DNA of 20,197 nt. Source: an uncultured Prevotella sp. (GTDB lineage: Bacteria; Bacteroidota; Bacteroidia; Bacteroidales; Bacteroidaceae). The stretch spans positions 1 to 20,197 of the forward strand of contig UQQN01000040.1 of the NCBI GenBank assembly GCA_900543155.1, given 5' to 3'. The translations under genes were made by a program, and so were the position numbers. Positions 1 through 6,456 of the stretch are shown piece by piece. How positions within the stretch are numbered: the stretch's first letter is position 1; each line of letters opens with the position of its first letter. The notes beneath the pieces were generated by a model, which did no database searches, had not been told where the DNA came from, and saw only the letters and a program-made list of their open reading frames with translations.

Positions 1-54
1 CAGAGCATCTGCCTTACAAGCAGAGGGTCGGCGGTTCGAATCCGTCAACGCCCA
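1..54 (+). tRNA. tRNA-Val (anticodon UAC), 5' end cut by window
   Basis: This is the 3' two thirds of a tRNA. The anticodon stem pairs 8-12 (TCTGC) with 20-24 (GCAGA) around the 7-base loop CTTACAA, which puts TAC at 15-17 as the anticodon and decodes valine GUA/GUN codons. The variable region is 25-29. The T stem is 30-34 with 42-46 (one G-U pair) around TTCGAAT. The 3' acceptor strand is AACGCCC (47-53) with discriminator A54. CCA is not encoded, so the tRNA depends on the CCA-adding enzyme found later in this window. The D-arm remnant is at 1-7. The 5' acceptor strand lies outside the window. Confidence 0.95.
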
Positions 55-66
55 CGTTAAAACATA

Positions 67-95
67 GGAGAATCGTAATGGATTCTCCTTTTTTT
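67..95 (+). terminator. Rho-independent terminator of tRNA-Val
   Basis: A perfect 8-bp stem, GGAGAATC (67-74) with GATTCTCC (81-88), encloses a 6-base loop and is followed at once by seven T (89-95). It starts 13 bases after the tRNA and has the right polarity to end its transcript. Confidence 0.9.
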
Positions 96-135
96 GTGTT
101 TGCATAAGCATATATACTATAATCCCTATACTCCA

Positions 136-309
136 TCAAAACTTGTCTCCATAGCGATAGGAGCAATTATACCACTCTACAAAAGCTTCTTCTGCGGTAA
201 GTGGGTAATGCCCTACAGGAATGCCCTGTGAGTTAAAAATAATAACCTCACGGCGCAAAATAGTGCCATCAGGCATCATTACGCGAGGGAAAGCTACTTT
301 TCGCTGCAT
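136..309 (-). CDS. Small conserved-looking hypothetical protein, 57 aa
   Basis: The minus strand holds an ORF with ATG at 309-307 and TGA at 138-136. It encodes 57 residues, beginning MQRKVAFPRVMMPDG and ending in SYRYGDKF. The composition looks like a real folded protein: an N-terminal beta-rich half (FPRVMMPDGTILRREVIIFN), a GIPVGHYPLT turn, then a helix-like EEAFVEWY segment. There is no signal peptide, membrane segment or cysteine pair. I recall similar short proteins in Bacteroidota genomes but cannot name a family or a function. It lies convergent to tRNA-Val and downstream of the DUF4296 gene, separated from the latter by a strong inverted repeat, so it is probably transcribed on its own. 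A weak promoter-like TACCTTTT sits just upstream of the ATG. The call rests on length, composition and an otherwise empty 330-bp gap. Confidence 0.7.
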   Translation of the reverse strand: MQRKVAFPRVMMPDGTILRREVIIFNSQGIPVGHYPLTAEEAFVEWYNCSYRYGDKF

Positions 310-361
310 AAACTATTTTTAAAAGGTAAGAAATAAAACAAAATTGGGGAGTACTGCAAAC

Positions 362-413
362 AATTACGAGTTTGACAAACACGAACATTTGCCAAACTCG
401 TAATTATTTTTTT
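362..413. repeat. 13-bp inverted repeat with T-run (terminator-like)
   Basis: AATTACGAGTTTG (362-374) is perfectly complementary to CAAACTCGTAATT (393-405), with an 18-base loop. Seven T follow on the plus side at 407-413. The hairpin lies 20 bp past the stop of the minus-strand DUF4296 gene, where that operon's terminator would be expected. However, the U-tract polarity fits plus-strand transcription. A smaller competing hairpin (GTTTG-A-CAAAC, 370-380) is nested in it. It most likely ends or blunts transcription from one or both sides. Confidence 0.6.
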
Positions 414-425
414 ATATTGCCACAT

Positions 426-1334
426 TTAAATAAAATGAGGCCTACGTTCGTTCAAAGTGTCTTGCCTTAGCAAGCTATCTCGCAAACGCTGGTGCGGAGT
501 GAGCCGTGTCTTTTCGTCCTTCTTCACACTGTCGTCAGGCAAATGCAAATCCCTTAACACAGAAACCTTATGCATGCGTATGCGGAACATCTGAATATTC
601 TTAATACTGAGGATTCGTACACGCTCTGCCCATGGCGCACATTGGTAAATAAAGCAGTCTATGCGCTCCACCTTACGGTTACCTATTTGGGTTGAGATAT
701 ATTGGTCTCCGTCTGAATATACAAACTGCTGCATGCTCGATATTGAATCGCCCTCATAATGGATGGTTATAGAGGCTACGGCACGGTGTTCGCCCTCACG
801 ATAGAACCAATTGCTATTAAATTTCCATTGCAGCATATCGCCTTGTTGAACCGCGGTGTCGACTGGCAATGTATAACAGAAACGATTGATATTCTGCGAA
901 CATAACAAAACACTTCCCGGACCTGTCCAAATACTCAAAGTGTCACCACTGGCTGAGTTTAAGCCTGAAAATACAACAGGACCATTATTGACATTTCCAC
1001 CTAAGCGCTCTGCTATGTGTTCGTATATCTTTTTCAACTGCGTGTTATGACGCTCGTACCACTGCATAGAATGGTCGAATATAGCCTCATCAATGCCATA
1101 TTTGTCGAACACAGCCTTTTGATAAAGACGAATATTATAATCTATGCTATCGTTAGACGACTGTTGCGCCAAAGCTTGTGCTATATGATAATCATAAAGC
1201 ACATCTTCCATCTTACCGGGTTTCAACACATCATCAGGGAAATCGGAATGACACGACTGCAAAAAAGGAAGAAACAATAAGGCTATAAGACACAACACCG
1301 ACACTGAACGGCGTAACGGCATGAACTTAGGCAT
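426..1334 (-). CDS. DUF4296 domain lipoprotein
   Basis: A predicted lipoprotein of 302 aa. Residues 1-27 form a signal peptide with a basic start (MPKFMPLRRS), a hydrophobic core and the lipobox LQSC, giving lipidated Cys28. Residues about 34-115 match what I know of the Bacteroidota DUF4296 domain: PDDVLKPGKMEDVLYDYHIA, then a helical segment ending near KKIYEHI. A beta-rich middle and a charged C-terminal tail (about 268-302, KKDEKTRLTPHQRLRDSLL) follow, longer than the bare domain. Its ATG directly abuts the lspA stop codon (TAA 1337-1335, ATG 1334-1332), so the two are almost certainly co-transcribed and may be translationally coupled. LspA is the enzyme expected to cleave this protein's signal peptide. 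The biochemical function of the family is unknown to me. An envelope location is inferred from the lipobox. Confidence 0.85.
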   Translation of the reverse strand: MPKFMPLRRSVSVLCLIALLFLPFLQSCHSDFPDDVLKPGKMEDVLYDYHIAQALAQQSSNDSIDYNIRLYQKAVFDKYGIDEAIFDHSMQWYERHNTQLKKIYEHIAERLGGNVNNGPVVFSGLNSASGDTLSIWTGPGSVLLCSQNINRFCYTLPVDTAVQQGDMLQWKFNSNWFYREGEHRAVASITIHYEGDSISSMQQFVYSDGDQYISTQIGNRKVERIDCFIYQCAPWAERVRILSIKNIQMFRIRMHKVSVLRDLHLPDDSVKKDEKTRLTPHQRLRDSLLRQDTLNERRPHFI

Positions 1335-1988
1335 TTATTTGTGTTTTGAAAAATCAAGTACTTTTGACCGAGATATGTATTTGCTGTAAAATAATAGCAA
1401 AGCTACTGCGCCACAACTAATTGACGCATCGGCAAAATTGAATATCGCACCAAAGAAGGTGTTACCACCCACTAAGGGCATCCAATCGGGCCAAACGAAT
1501 AGCGGGAAGTAGAACATATCGACTACCTTGCCCGACATAAAACTGCCATACCCCTGCCCCATCTGCACGAGTTGTGCCAAACTGAAAGGGGTGCTCTCAG
1601 TAAAAATAAGACCGTAAAACATGTTATCTATGATATTGCCAGAAGCACCAGCTATAATCATAGCCACACAAGCTATTACGCCATAGGGCGCCTTACGCTT
1701 AACAAGTCGCGCAAGTATCAAACAAAAGAAACCAATAGCTACGATACGAAATAGGGCTAAAAACAAGGTACCGACAAACTGCATACCAAATGCCATACCC
1801 CTATTTTCGGTAAAGAGTATGTGAAACCAATCACCTGCAACACAATAATCCTCGTGCAACAGGAAGGAACTCTTTATGTAGAACTTGATGAGTTGATCAA
1901 TGATTATTACGCCCAAAACAATGGCTATAGCAAGCAAACTACGATTTTTAATGCCTGTTTGGACCGAAGTGTCTGTATGCGATTGCAT
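1335..1988 (-). CDS. lspA: Lipoprotein signal peptidase (signal peptidase II)
   Basis: An inner-membrane aspartic protease that removes the signal peptide from diacylglyceryl-modified prolipoproteins. The 217-aa protein has four hydrophobic segments (about 17-35, 70-95, 103-120, 180-203). The conserved FTENRGMAFGM lies at 59-69. The two catalytic aspartates are D121 in GNIIDNMFYG and D187 in FNFADASI. It is somewhat longer than the E. coli enzyme (about 164 aa). The extra length is mostly a loop between the two catalytic motifs (about 127-180, including PFSLAQLVQMGQGYGSF), a feature I associate with Bacteroidota LspA. The gene lies 51 bp after the DksA-like gene and directly against the DUF4296 lipoprotein gene, in the conserved ileS-dksA-lspA arrangement. 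The start at 1988 gives a cytosolic N-terminus before the first membrane segment. Confidence 0.96.
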   Translation of the reverse strand: MQSHTDTSVQTGIKNRSLLAIAIVLGVIIIDQLIKFYIKSSFLLHEDYCVAGDWFHILFTENRGMAFGMQFVGTLFLALFRIVAIGFFCLILARLVKRKAPYGVIACVAMIIAGASGNIIDNMFYGLIFTESTPFSLAQLVQMGQGYGSFMSGKVVDMFYFPLFVWPDWMPLVGGNTFFGAIFNFADASISCGAVALLLFYSKYISRSKVLDFSKHK

Positions 1989-2039
1989 TATTTTTGTTTA
2001 GATGTTTATATTAATCCACACGAAAAAGGCAACTCGCAT

Positions 2040-2414
2040 TTATCGAGCCTGCTTAGCCTCGATACTAAGTGTGGCATGAGGCACAGCGCGAAGACGTTCC
2101 TTAGGAATGAGTTTTCCTGTGACACGACAAATGCCATAAGTCTTATTTTCAATGCGAATAAGGGCAGCTTGCAATGACTGGATAAACTTTTGCTGACGTG
2201 CAGCCATGGTGGTAAGTTCCTCCTTAGTTTGGTTGAGCGAACCTTCTTCCAACACTTTGTAAGTTGGCATGGTGTCGTCTACATCGTTACCTGCCTTGTT
2301 GCTAAGCGTATCCATCATTTGCTGATAGTCATTCTTAGCCAACTCAAGTTTCTTTAAGATAAGTTCCTTGAATTCTTGCAATTCCTCATCTGTGTAGCGT
2401 TTCTTTTCTGACAT
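2040..2414 (-). CDS. DksA/TraR-family regulator lacking most zinc-finger cysteines
   Basis: A 124-aa protein starting MSEKKRYTDEELQEF. The reading frame runs further upstream, but that extension lies in the intergenic hairpin and promoter, so the ATG at 2414 is preferred. Residues about 8-40 and 55-92 form the two arms of a helical hairpin. The tip holds NDVDDT (43-48), comparable to the acidic DPVDRA tip of E. coli DksA that enters the RNA polymerase secondary channel. The C-terminal domain (YGICRVTGKLIPKERLRAV, 93-111) aligns with the DksA C4 zinc finger. Only Cys96 remains of the four ligands: the positions read C-R-V-T and, later, T-L-S-I-E-A. By family it should bind RNA polymerase and modulate transcription, perhaps with ppGpp, but zinc binding looks lost. 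It lies between ileS and lspA and has its own promoter-like box upstream. Confidence 0.88.
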   Translation of the reverse strand: MSEKKRYTDEELQEFKELILKKLELAKNDYQQMMDTLSNKAGNDVDDTMPTYKVLEEGSLNQTKEELTTMAARQQKFIQSLQAALIRIENKTYGICRVTGKLIPKERLRAVPHATLSIEAKQAR

Positions 2415-2449
2415 GGCGTTAAGAATTAGTTTTGAGTTTATAAGATGAA

Positions 2450-2506
2450 TTTGAAGTTTCAAGGTCATTTGGCAATATTTTTACCTCGTAACCTCAAAAC
2501 TTCAAA
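2450..2506 (-). repeat. 16-bp hairpin between ileS and the DksA-like gene
   Basis: The arms 2450-2465 and 2491-2506 form a 16-bp stem, perfect if two G-U pairs are allowed on the minus-strand RNA, with a 25-base loop. There is no U-tract after it on the minus strand, so it is not a classical terminator. Its 5' arm overlaps the TAAGTTTG promoter box, so only read-through transcripts from ileS would contain the whole stem. It could be an attenuator, an RNA-processing site or a 3'-end stabiliser for ileS mRNA. Confidence 0.6.
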
Positions 2507-2535
2507 CTTAGTAATTTATGCTTTTACAATTGAAA
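2503..2535 (-). promoter_or_regulatory. Predicted Bacteroidota promoter for the DksA-like gene, lspA and DUF4296
   Basis: TAAGTTTG at 2510-2503 matches the Bacteroidota sigma-ABfr -7 consensus TAnnTTTG exactly. A TTTC at 2535-2532, 21 bases upstream, is a one-mismatch -33 box that sits inside the 3' end of ileS. Transcription would start near 2496, giving a leader of about 80 bases for the DksA-like gene. The three downstream genes could therefore be expressed apart from ileS. Confidence 0.5.
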
Positions 2536-5500
2536 CCTCCACCTTAAATTCTTCAAAGTCGAAGGTTGTATTGACATTGGCAATTTCAGCACTTGATGCT
2601 ACATTGTCTGCCAAAACTTGCGAAGCAATGTAGTCACCAAAAGCGGCTACCGCATTGTCTATCTGCTCGTTCTTTTCAATCGTAACGTTTATGCGATCGG
2701 TTATTTCGAAACCACTCTCCTTACGGAATGTTTGGATGCGCTTTACAATTTCACGTGCCAAACCTTCATTTTTAAGTTCGGGAGTAATCTCCAAATCGAG
2801 TGCTACAGTTAAGGCTCCTTCATTCGCAACAGTCCAACCGGGCATATCTTCACTAATGATTTCTACATCAGCGCGTTCTACCTCAATATCCTGACCTTCA
2901 ACAGTCAAGGCTATCTTACCTTCTGCATCCAAACGATTGATATCGTCTTGACCCAATGCGGTTACTGCTGCATTCACAGCCTTCATAAGTTTACCGAACT
3001 TCTTACCCATCACGCGGAAGTTACACTTCACCTTCTTCTCCAGCATGTTGGCATCAGCATAGCGCAATTCCTTTACGTTTACTTCGTCGAGAATAAGTTG
3101 CTTTACTTGCTCCAAATCCTCACGTAACTGACTGTCGGTTACAGGAATTGAGATGCACTGCAAAGGTTGACGCACAATGACATGTTCTTTTTTACGGAGC
3201 GAAAGTATCATTGACGATACTACTTGTGCCAACTCCATACGACGCTCAAGTGCCTTGTCGATGCAAGCCTCATCAGCCTTGGGGAATGTGGCAAGATGTA
3301 CACTCTCGCTTGCACCCTTTACACCATTAGTCAAGTCACTATACAAACGGTCTGCATAGAATGGAGCAATAGGAGCCATCAACTTAGCCACGGTTACCAA
3401 GCAGGTGTAGAGAGTTTGGTAAGCACTGAGTTTATCGGTGTTCATACCGCCACCCCAGAAACGCTTACGGCTCAAACGTACGTGCCAATTTGACAAGTTG
3501 TCGATAACAAACTGCTGAATCAAACGACCAGCCTTAGTGGGCTCGTAATCTTCGTAGTCTGCTGCCACGTTCTCGACAAGGGTGTTGAGTTCTGAAAGAA
3601 TCCAACGATCAATTTCAGGACGCTCTGCCATAGGCACTTGGGCTGCTTCGGGATCGAAGTTGTCCACATTAGCATACATGGCAAAGAACGAATATGTTTG
3701 ATAGAGTTTGCCAAAGAAAGTACGAGCTACCTCTTGCACACCTTCTTCGTCGAACTTGAGGTTATCCCAAGGCGAAGAGTTGGTAATCATGTACCAACGC
3801 AAGGGGTCTGAACCATACTTCTTGATAGCACCGAAGGGTTCTACCGCATTGCCCAAACGCTTCGACATCTTGTTACCATTTTTGTCGAGCACAAGACCGT
3901 TACTAATTACAGCCTTGAAAGCTACACTGTCGAATACCATAGTAGCAATGGCATGCAATGTAAAGAACCAACCACGTGTTTGGTCTACGCCTTCTGCAAT
4001 GAAGTCAGCGGGATAAACGGTGCGGTTGTCGAGCACCTCTTTGTTCTCGAACGGGTAGTGAATCTGCGCATAAGGCATTGAACCTGAATCGAACCAAACG
4101 TCGATAAGGTCTGTTTCGCGCTTCATGGGCTTGCCCGAGGGTGAAACAAGGATGATATGATCTACGTAAGGACGGTGAAGGTCGATACGATGATAATTTT
4201 CAGTAGAATAGTCGCCAGGAACAAAACCCTTATCCTTTAACGGATTTGAGGTCATAAAACCTGCAGCCACACTCTTTTCGATTTCAGCATAGAGTTGTTC
4301 GAGCGAGCTAATGCAAAGTTCCTCACGTGTTTCGGCATTACGCCAAATGGGCAACGGAGTACCCCAATAACGCGAACGGCTTAAGTTCCAATCGTTCAAG
4401 TTTTCAAGCCACTTACCAAAACGACCTGAACCTGTACTTGCAGGTTTCCACAAAATGCCGTTATTGAGTTCCATCATACGCTCCTTCAAAGCTGAGCTAC
4501 GAATAAACCAGCTATCGAGAGGATAGTAAAGAATGGGCTTGTCGGTACGCCAGCAGTGCGGATAGTTGTGTACATGCTTTTCAATTTTGAAAGCCTCACC
4601 AGCCTGCTTCATTTCCATGCAAAGCACAATATTCAAGTCTTCAGCCTTAGCTGCAGCCTTTTCATCATACTTGCCATTCTTATTAAATTCGGGCGCATAA
4701 GCATTCTTTACATAGTCGCCTGCATGATGACTATAGGCTTCTACGTCTACGCACTTTGTAACAAAGTTTTCGCAAAGTTCGTCTACCAAATAGTACTTAC
4801 CTGTAAGGTCTACCATTGGACGAGTTTCGCCAGCCTTGTTAATCAAGAACAACGAGGGGATACCAGCAGCCTTGGCAACTTTAGCATCGTCTGCACCAAA
4901 GGTAGGAGCAATGTGTACGATACCAGTACCATCTTCTGTGGTCACATAGTCGCCAGGAATTACGCGGAATGCCTGTTCTGCAAGTTCCACGAAGGTGTCA
5001 ATGCCCGAAGTGAAGCACTTATCAGCATGAGCCTCAGCATACTCTTTTACCCAAGCAGGTGAGTTTTCATCTACCTTCTCGGTGGGTTTTACCCATGGCA
5101 TCAGTTGCTTGTAGTGCATGCCTACGAGTTCAGACCCTTTCCATTCGCCTACCACACGATAAGGAATCACCTTGTCGCCATGCTTGTAAGCCTCAAAGTC
5201 GGCATTCTCGCCTTCTGCCTTGAAATAGGCAGACAAACGCGATTTTGCCACTACAGCAGTCATGGGTTCTGCGTTGTAGGGGTTGAATGTTTCAACAGCT
5301 ACATAGTCAATATTCGGACCCACACAAAGTGCGGTATTCGAGGGCAATGTCCACGGTGTAGTAGTCCAAGCTAAGAAGTAGGGCTTACCCCACTTTGTCA
5401 TTTCGGATTTGGGGTCGAGGATAGCAAACTGTGCAGTCGCCGTAGTATCCTTTACATCGCGATAGCAACCAGGTTGGTTCAACTCGTGCGAGCTAAGACC

Positions 5501-6061
5501 TGTACCTGCTGCAGGCGAATAGGGCTGAATGGTGTAACCCTTATAAAGAAGTCCCTTCTTATAGAGTTGGCCGAGCAACCACCAAAGTGTTTCGATGTAA
5601 GAGTTTTCGTAAGTGATGTAGGGGTGTTCCATGTCCACCCAATAACCCATCAAGTGGCTCAAGTCTGTCCACTCTTGTGTAAACTTCATTACGTTTTGGC
5701 GGCAGCGGGCGTTATAGTCTTCAATCGAAATAGACTTACCGATATCTTCCTTGGTAATGCCAAGTTCTTTTTCTACGCCCAACTCCACAGGGAGTCCGTG
5801 AGTATCCCAACCAGCCTTACGCTTCACCTGGAAGCCTTGCATGGTCTTATAACGACAGAACACGTCCTTTATAGTACGTGCCATTACGTGATGAATACCC
5901 GGATGTCCGTTGGCAGAGGGAGGTCCTTCAAAGAACACGAAAGAGGGGCATCCTTCGCGTTCGCTCATACTCTTATGAAACAAATCTTGTTTGTCCCACT
6001 TACTGAGTACATCTTCGTTCACCTCAAAGAGGTTAAGTCCGTTGCGTTCGGTAAATTTCAT
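2516..6061 (-). CDS. ileS: Isoleucyl-tRNA synthetase, long IleRS2 type with GIHH signature
   Basis: This enzyme charges tRNA-Ile with isoleucine and edits misactivated valine. At 1181 aa it is far longer than E. coli IleRS (938 aa) and matches the eukaryote-like IleRS2 class. The Rossmann fold starts at PPSANGHPGIHHVMA (47-61), where the HIGH motif reads GIHH (55-58) instead of HxGH. The CP1 editing domain includes TTTPWTLPSNTAL (233-245) and GTGIVHIAPTFGADD (378-392), whose final Asp is expected to be an editing residue. DSWFI is at 516-520, SRSRYWGTPLPIW at 561-573, GVDQTRGWFFTL at 691-702 and KMSKR at 731-735. An anticodon-binding helical domain and a long C-terminal extension follow. IleRS2 enzymes are naturally less sensitive to mupirocin. 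The gene heads the ileS-DksA-lspA-DUF4296 cluster and has its own upstream promoter. No T-box leader is visible. Confidence 0.97.
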   Translation of the reverse strand: MKFTERNGLNLFEVNEDVLSKWDKQDLFHKSMSEREGCPSFVFFEGPPSANGHPGIHHVMARTIKDVFCRYKTMQGFQVKRKAGWDTHGLPVELGVEKELGITKEDIGKSISIEDYNARCRQNVMKFTQEWTDLSHLMGYWVDMEHPYITYENSYIETLWWLLGQLYKKGLLYKGYTIQPYSPAAGTGLSSHELNQPGCYRDVKDTTATAQFAILDPKSEMTKWGKPYFLAWTTTPWTLPSNTALCVGPNIDYVAVETFNPYNAEPMTAVVAKSRLSAYFKAEGENADFEAYKHGDKVIPYRVVGEWKGSELVGMHYKQLMPWVKPTEKVDENSPAWVKEYAEAHADKCFTSGIDTFVELAEQAFRVIPGDYVTTEDGTGIVHIAPTFGADDAKVAKAAGIPSLFLINKAGETRPMVDLTGKYYLVDELCENFVTKCVDVEAYSHHAGDYVKNAYAPEFNKNGKYDEKAAAKAEDLNIVLCMEMKQAGEAFKIEKHVHNYPHCWRTDKPILYYPLDSWFIRSSALKERMMELNNGILWKPASTGSGRFGKWLENLNDWNLSRSRYWGTPLPIWRNAETREELCISSLEQLYAEIEKSVAAGFMTSNPLKDKGFVPGDYSTENYHRIDLHRPYVDHIILVSPSGKPMKRETDLIDVWFDSGSMPYAQIHYPFENKEVLDNRTVYPADFIAEGVDQTRGWFFTLHAIATMVFDSVAFKAVISNGLVLDKNGNKMSKRLGNAVEPFGAIKKYGSDPLRWYMITNSSPWDNLKFDEEGVQEVARTFFGKLYQTYSFFAMYANVDNFDPEAAQVPMAERPEIDRWILSELNTLVENVAADYEDYEPTKAGRLIQQFVIDNLSNWHVRLSRKRFWGGGMNTDKLSAYQTLYTCLVTVAKLMAPIAPFYADRLYSDLTNGVKGASESVHLATFPKADEACIDKALERRMELAQVVSSMILSLRKKEHVIVRQPLQCISIPVTDSQLREDLEQVKQLILDEVNVKELRYADANMLEKKVKCNFRVMGKKFGKLMKAVNAAVTALGQDDINRLDAEGKIALTVEGQDIEVERADVEIISEDMPGWTVANEGALTVALDLEITPELKNEGLAREIVKRIQTFRKESGFEITDRINVTIEKNEQIDNAVAAFGDYIASQVLADNVASSAEIANVNTTFDFEEFKVEVSIVKA

Positions 6062-6170
6062 ATTTCGTTATTGTGTCTGTAATATTACTCAAGTTATTTT
6101 ATGTCATCGACTTTTGGTGTCTACCGACTTTCTCGTTCATGTTGAGGTATGCCCACAACATAAAGCGTGG

Positions 6171-6206
6171 CAAAGTTAAATATTTTTCATGTAAGGATAA
6201 TGCAAA
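6171..6206 (-). promoter_or_regulatory. Predicted ileS promoter
   Basis: TAACTTTG at 6178-6171 is an exact TAnnTTTG -7 box on the minus strand. TTTG at 6206-6203 is a possible -33 box, but the 24-base spacing is longer than the usual 19-21. The start would fall near 6164, giving a leader of about 100 bases. That leader contains short complementary pairs (CCAC/GTGG; ATGTTG/CAACAT, about 6136-6167) but no recognised riboswitch. Confidence 0.55.
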
Positions 6207-6316
6207 TAAGCACAAAATATCAAGTCTTGCGAGATATTTTGAGAAGTTTTAAGCTGTTCTGCAAAATATGCGAAGATTTTCAAGGGGGTTAGACTCCTGA
6301 AATAGTTGGTTGCAAG

Positions 6317-6340
6317 GAATGGCAGAATGGCAGAATGGCA
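6317..6340. repeat. GAATGGCA x3 tandem repeat
   Basis: Three perfect head-to-tail copies of the 8-mer GAATGGCA, followed by TTGCC, which makes GGCA-T-TGCC with the last copy. It is non-coding and lies between the hairpin element and the ileS promoter. No function is evident. Confidence 0.8.
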
Positions 6341-6352
6341 TTGCCCAAAACT

Positions 6353-6405
6353 AGTAGAATTAGTGCGAAAACATACATTCTACTCGAAAGTATGCTTTCG
6401 CACTA
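6353..6405 (-). terminator. Hairpin with possible pseudoknot after the GH89 gene
   Basis: The arms 6361-6376 and 6390-6405 form a 16-bp stem with one mismatch and a 13-base loop. In the minus-strand RNA the loop contains AGUAGAAU (6384-6377), exactly complementary to AUUCUACU (6360-6353) immediately after the stem. That allows either an H-type pseudoknot or a competing hairpin. The U-tract on the 3' side is poor (AGTTTTGGG), so it may be a weak terminator or an mRNA 3'-end stabiliser for the GH89 transcript. Confidence 0.5.
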
Positions 6406-6456
6406 AAAACAAATATTTAAAATGAAGCTATACAATGAATTTCTCCATCCACCCTT

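Larger units (their letters stand above)
6062..6456. other. 395-bp intergenic region between the GH89 gene and ileS
   Basis: I see no coding potential on either strand here. The ileS side (6062-6206) holds the leader and promoter. The centre (6210-6315) is AT-rich and featureless. The GH89 side holds the GAATGGCA triple repeat (6317-6340) and the hairpin element at 6353-6405, which lies where the GH89 transcript should end. Confidence 0.7.

Noticed and set aside
1..425. tRNA-Val as an integration site of a mobile element
   Set aside because: No integrase gene and no direct repeat of the tRNA 3' end are visible in the window.
5474..6082. 202-codon plus-strand open frame opposite the ileS start
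   Set aside because: It is antisense to the most conserved part of IleRS. No motif or promoter supports it.
6062..6170. T-box or other riboswitch in the ileS leader
   Set aside because: No T-box sequence, specifier loop or antiterminator is visible, only short weak complementary pairs.
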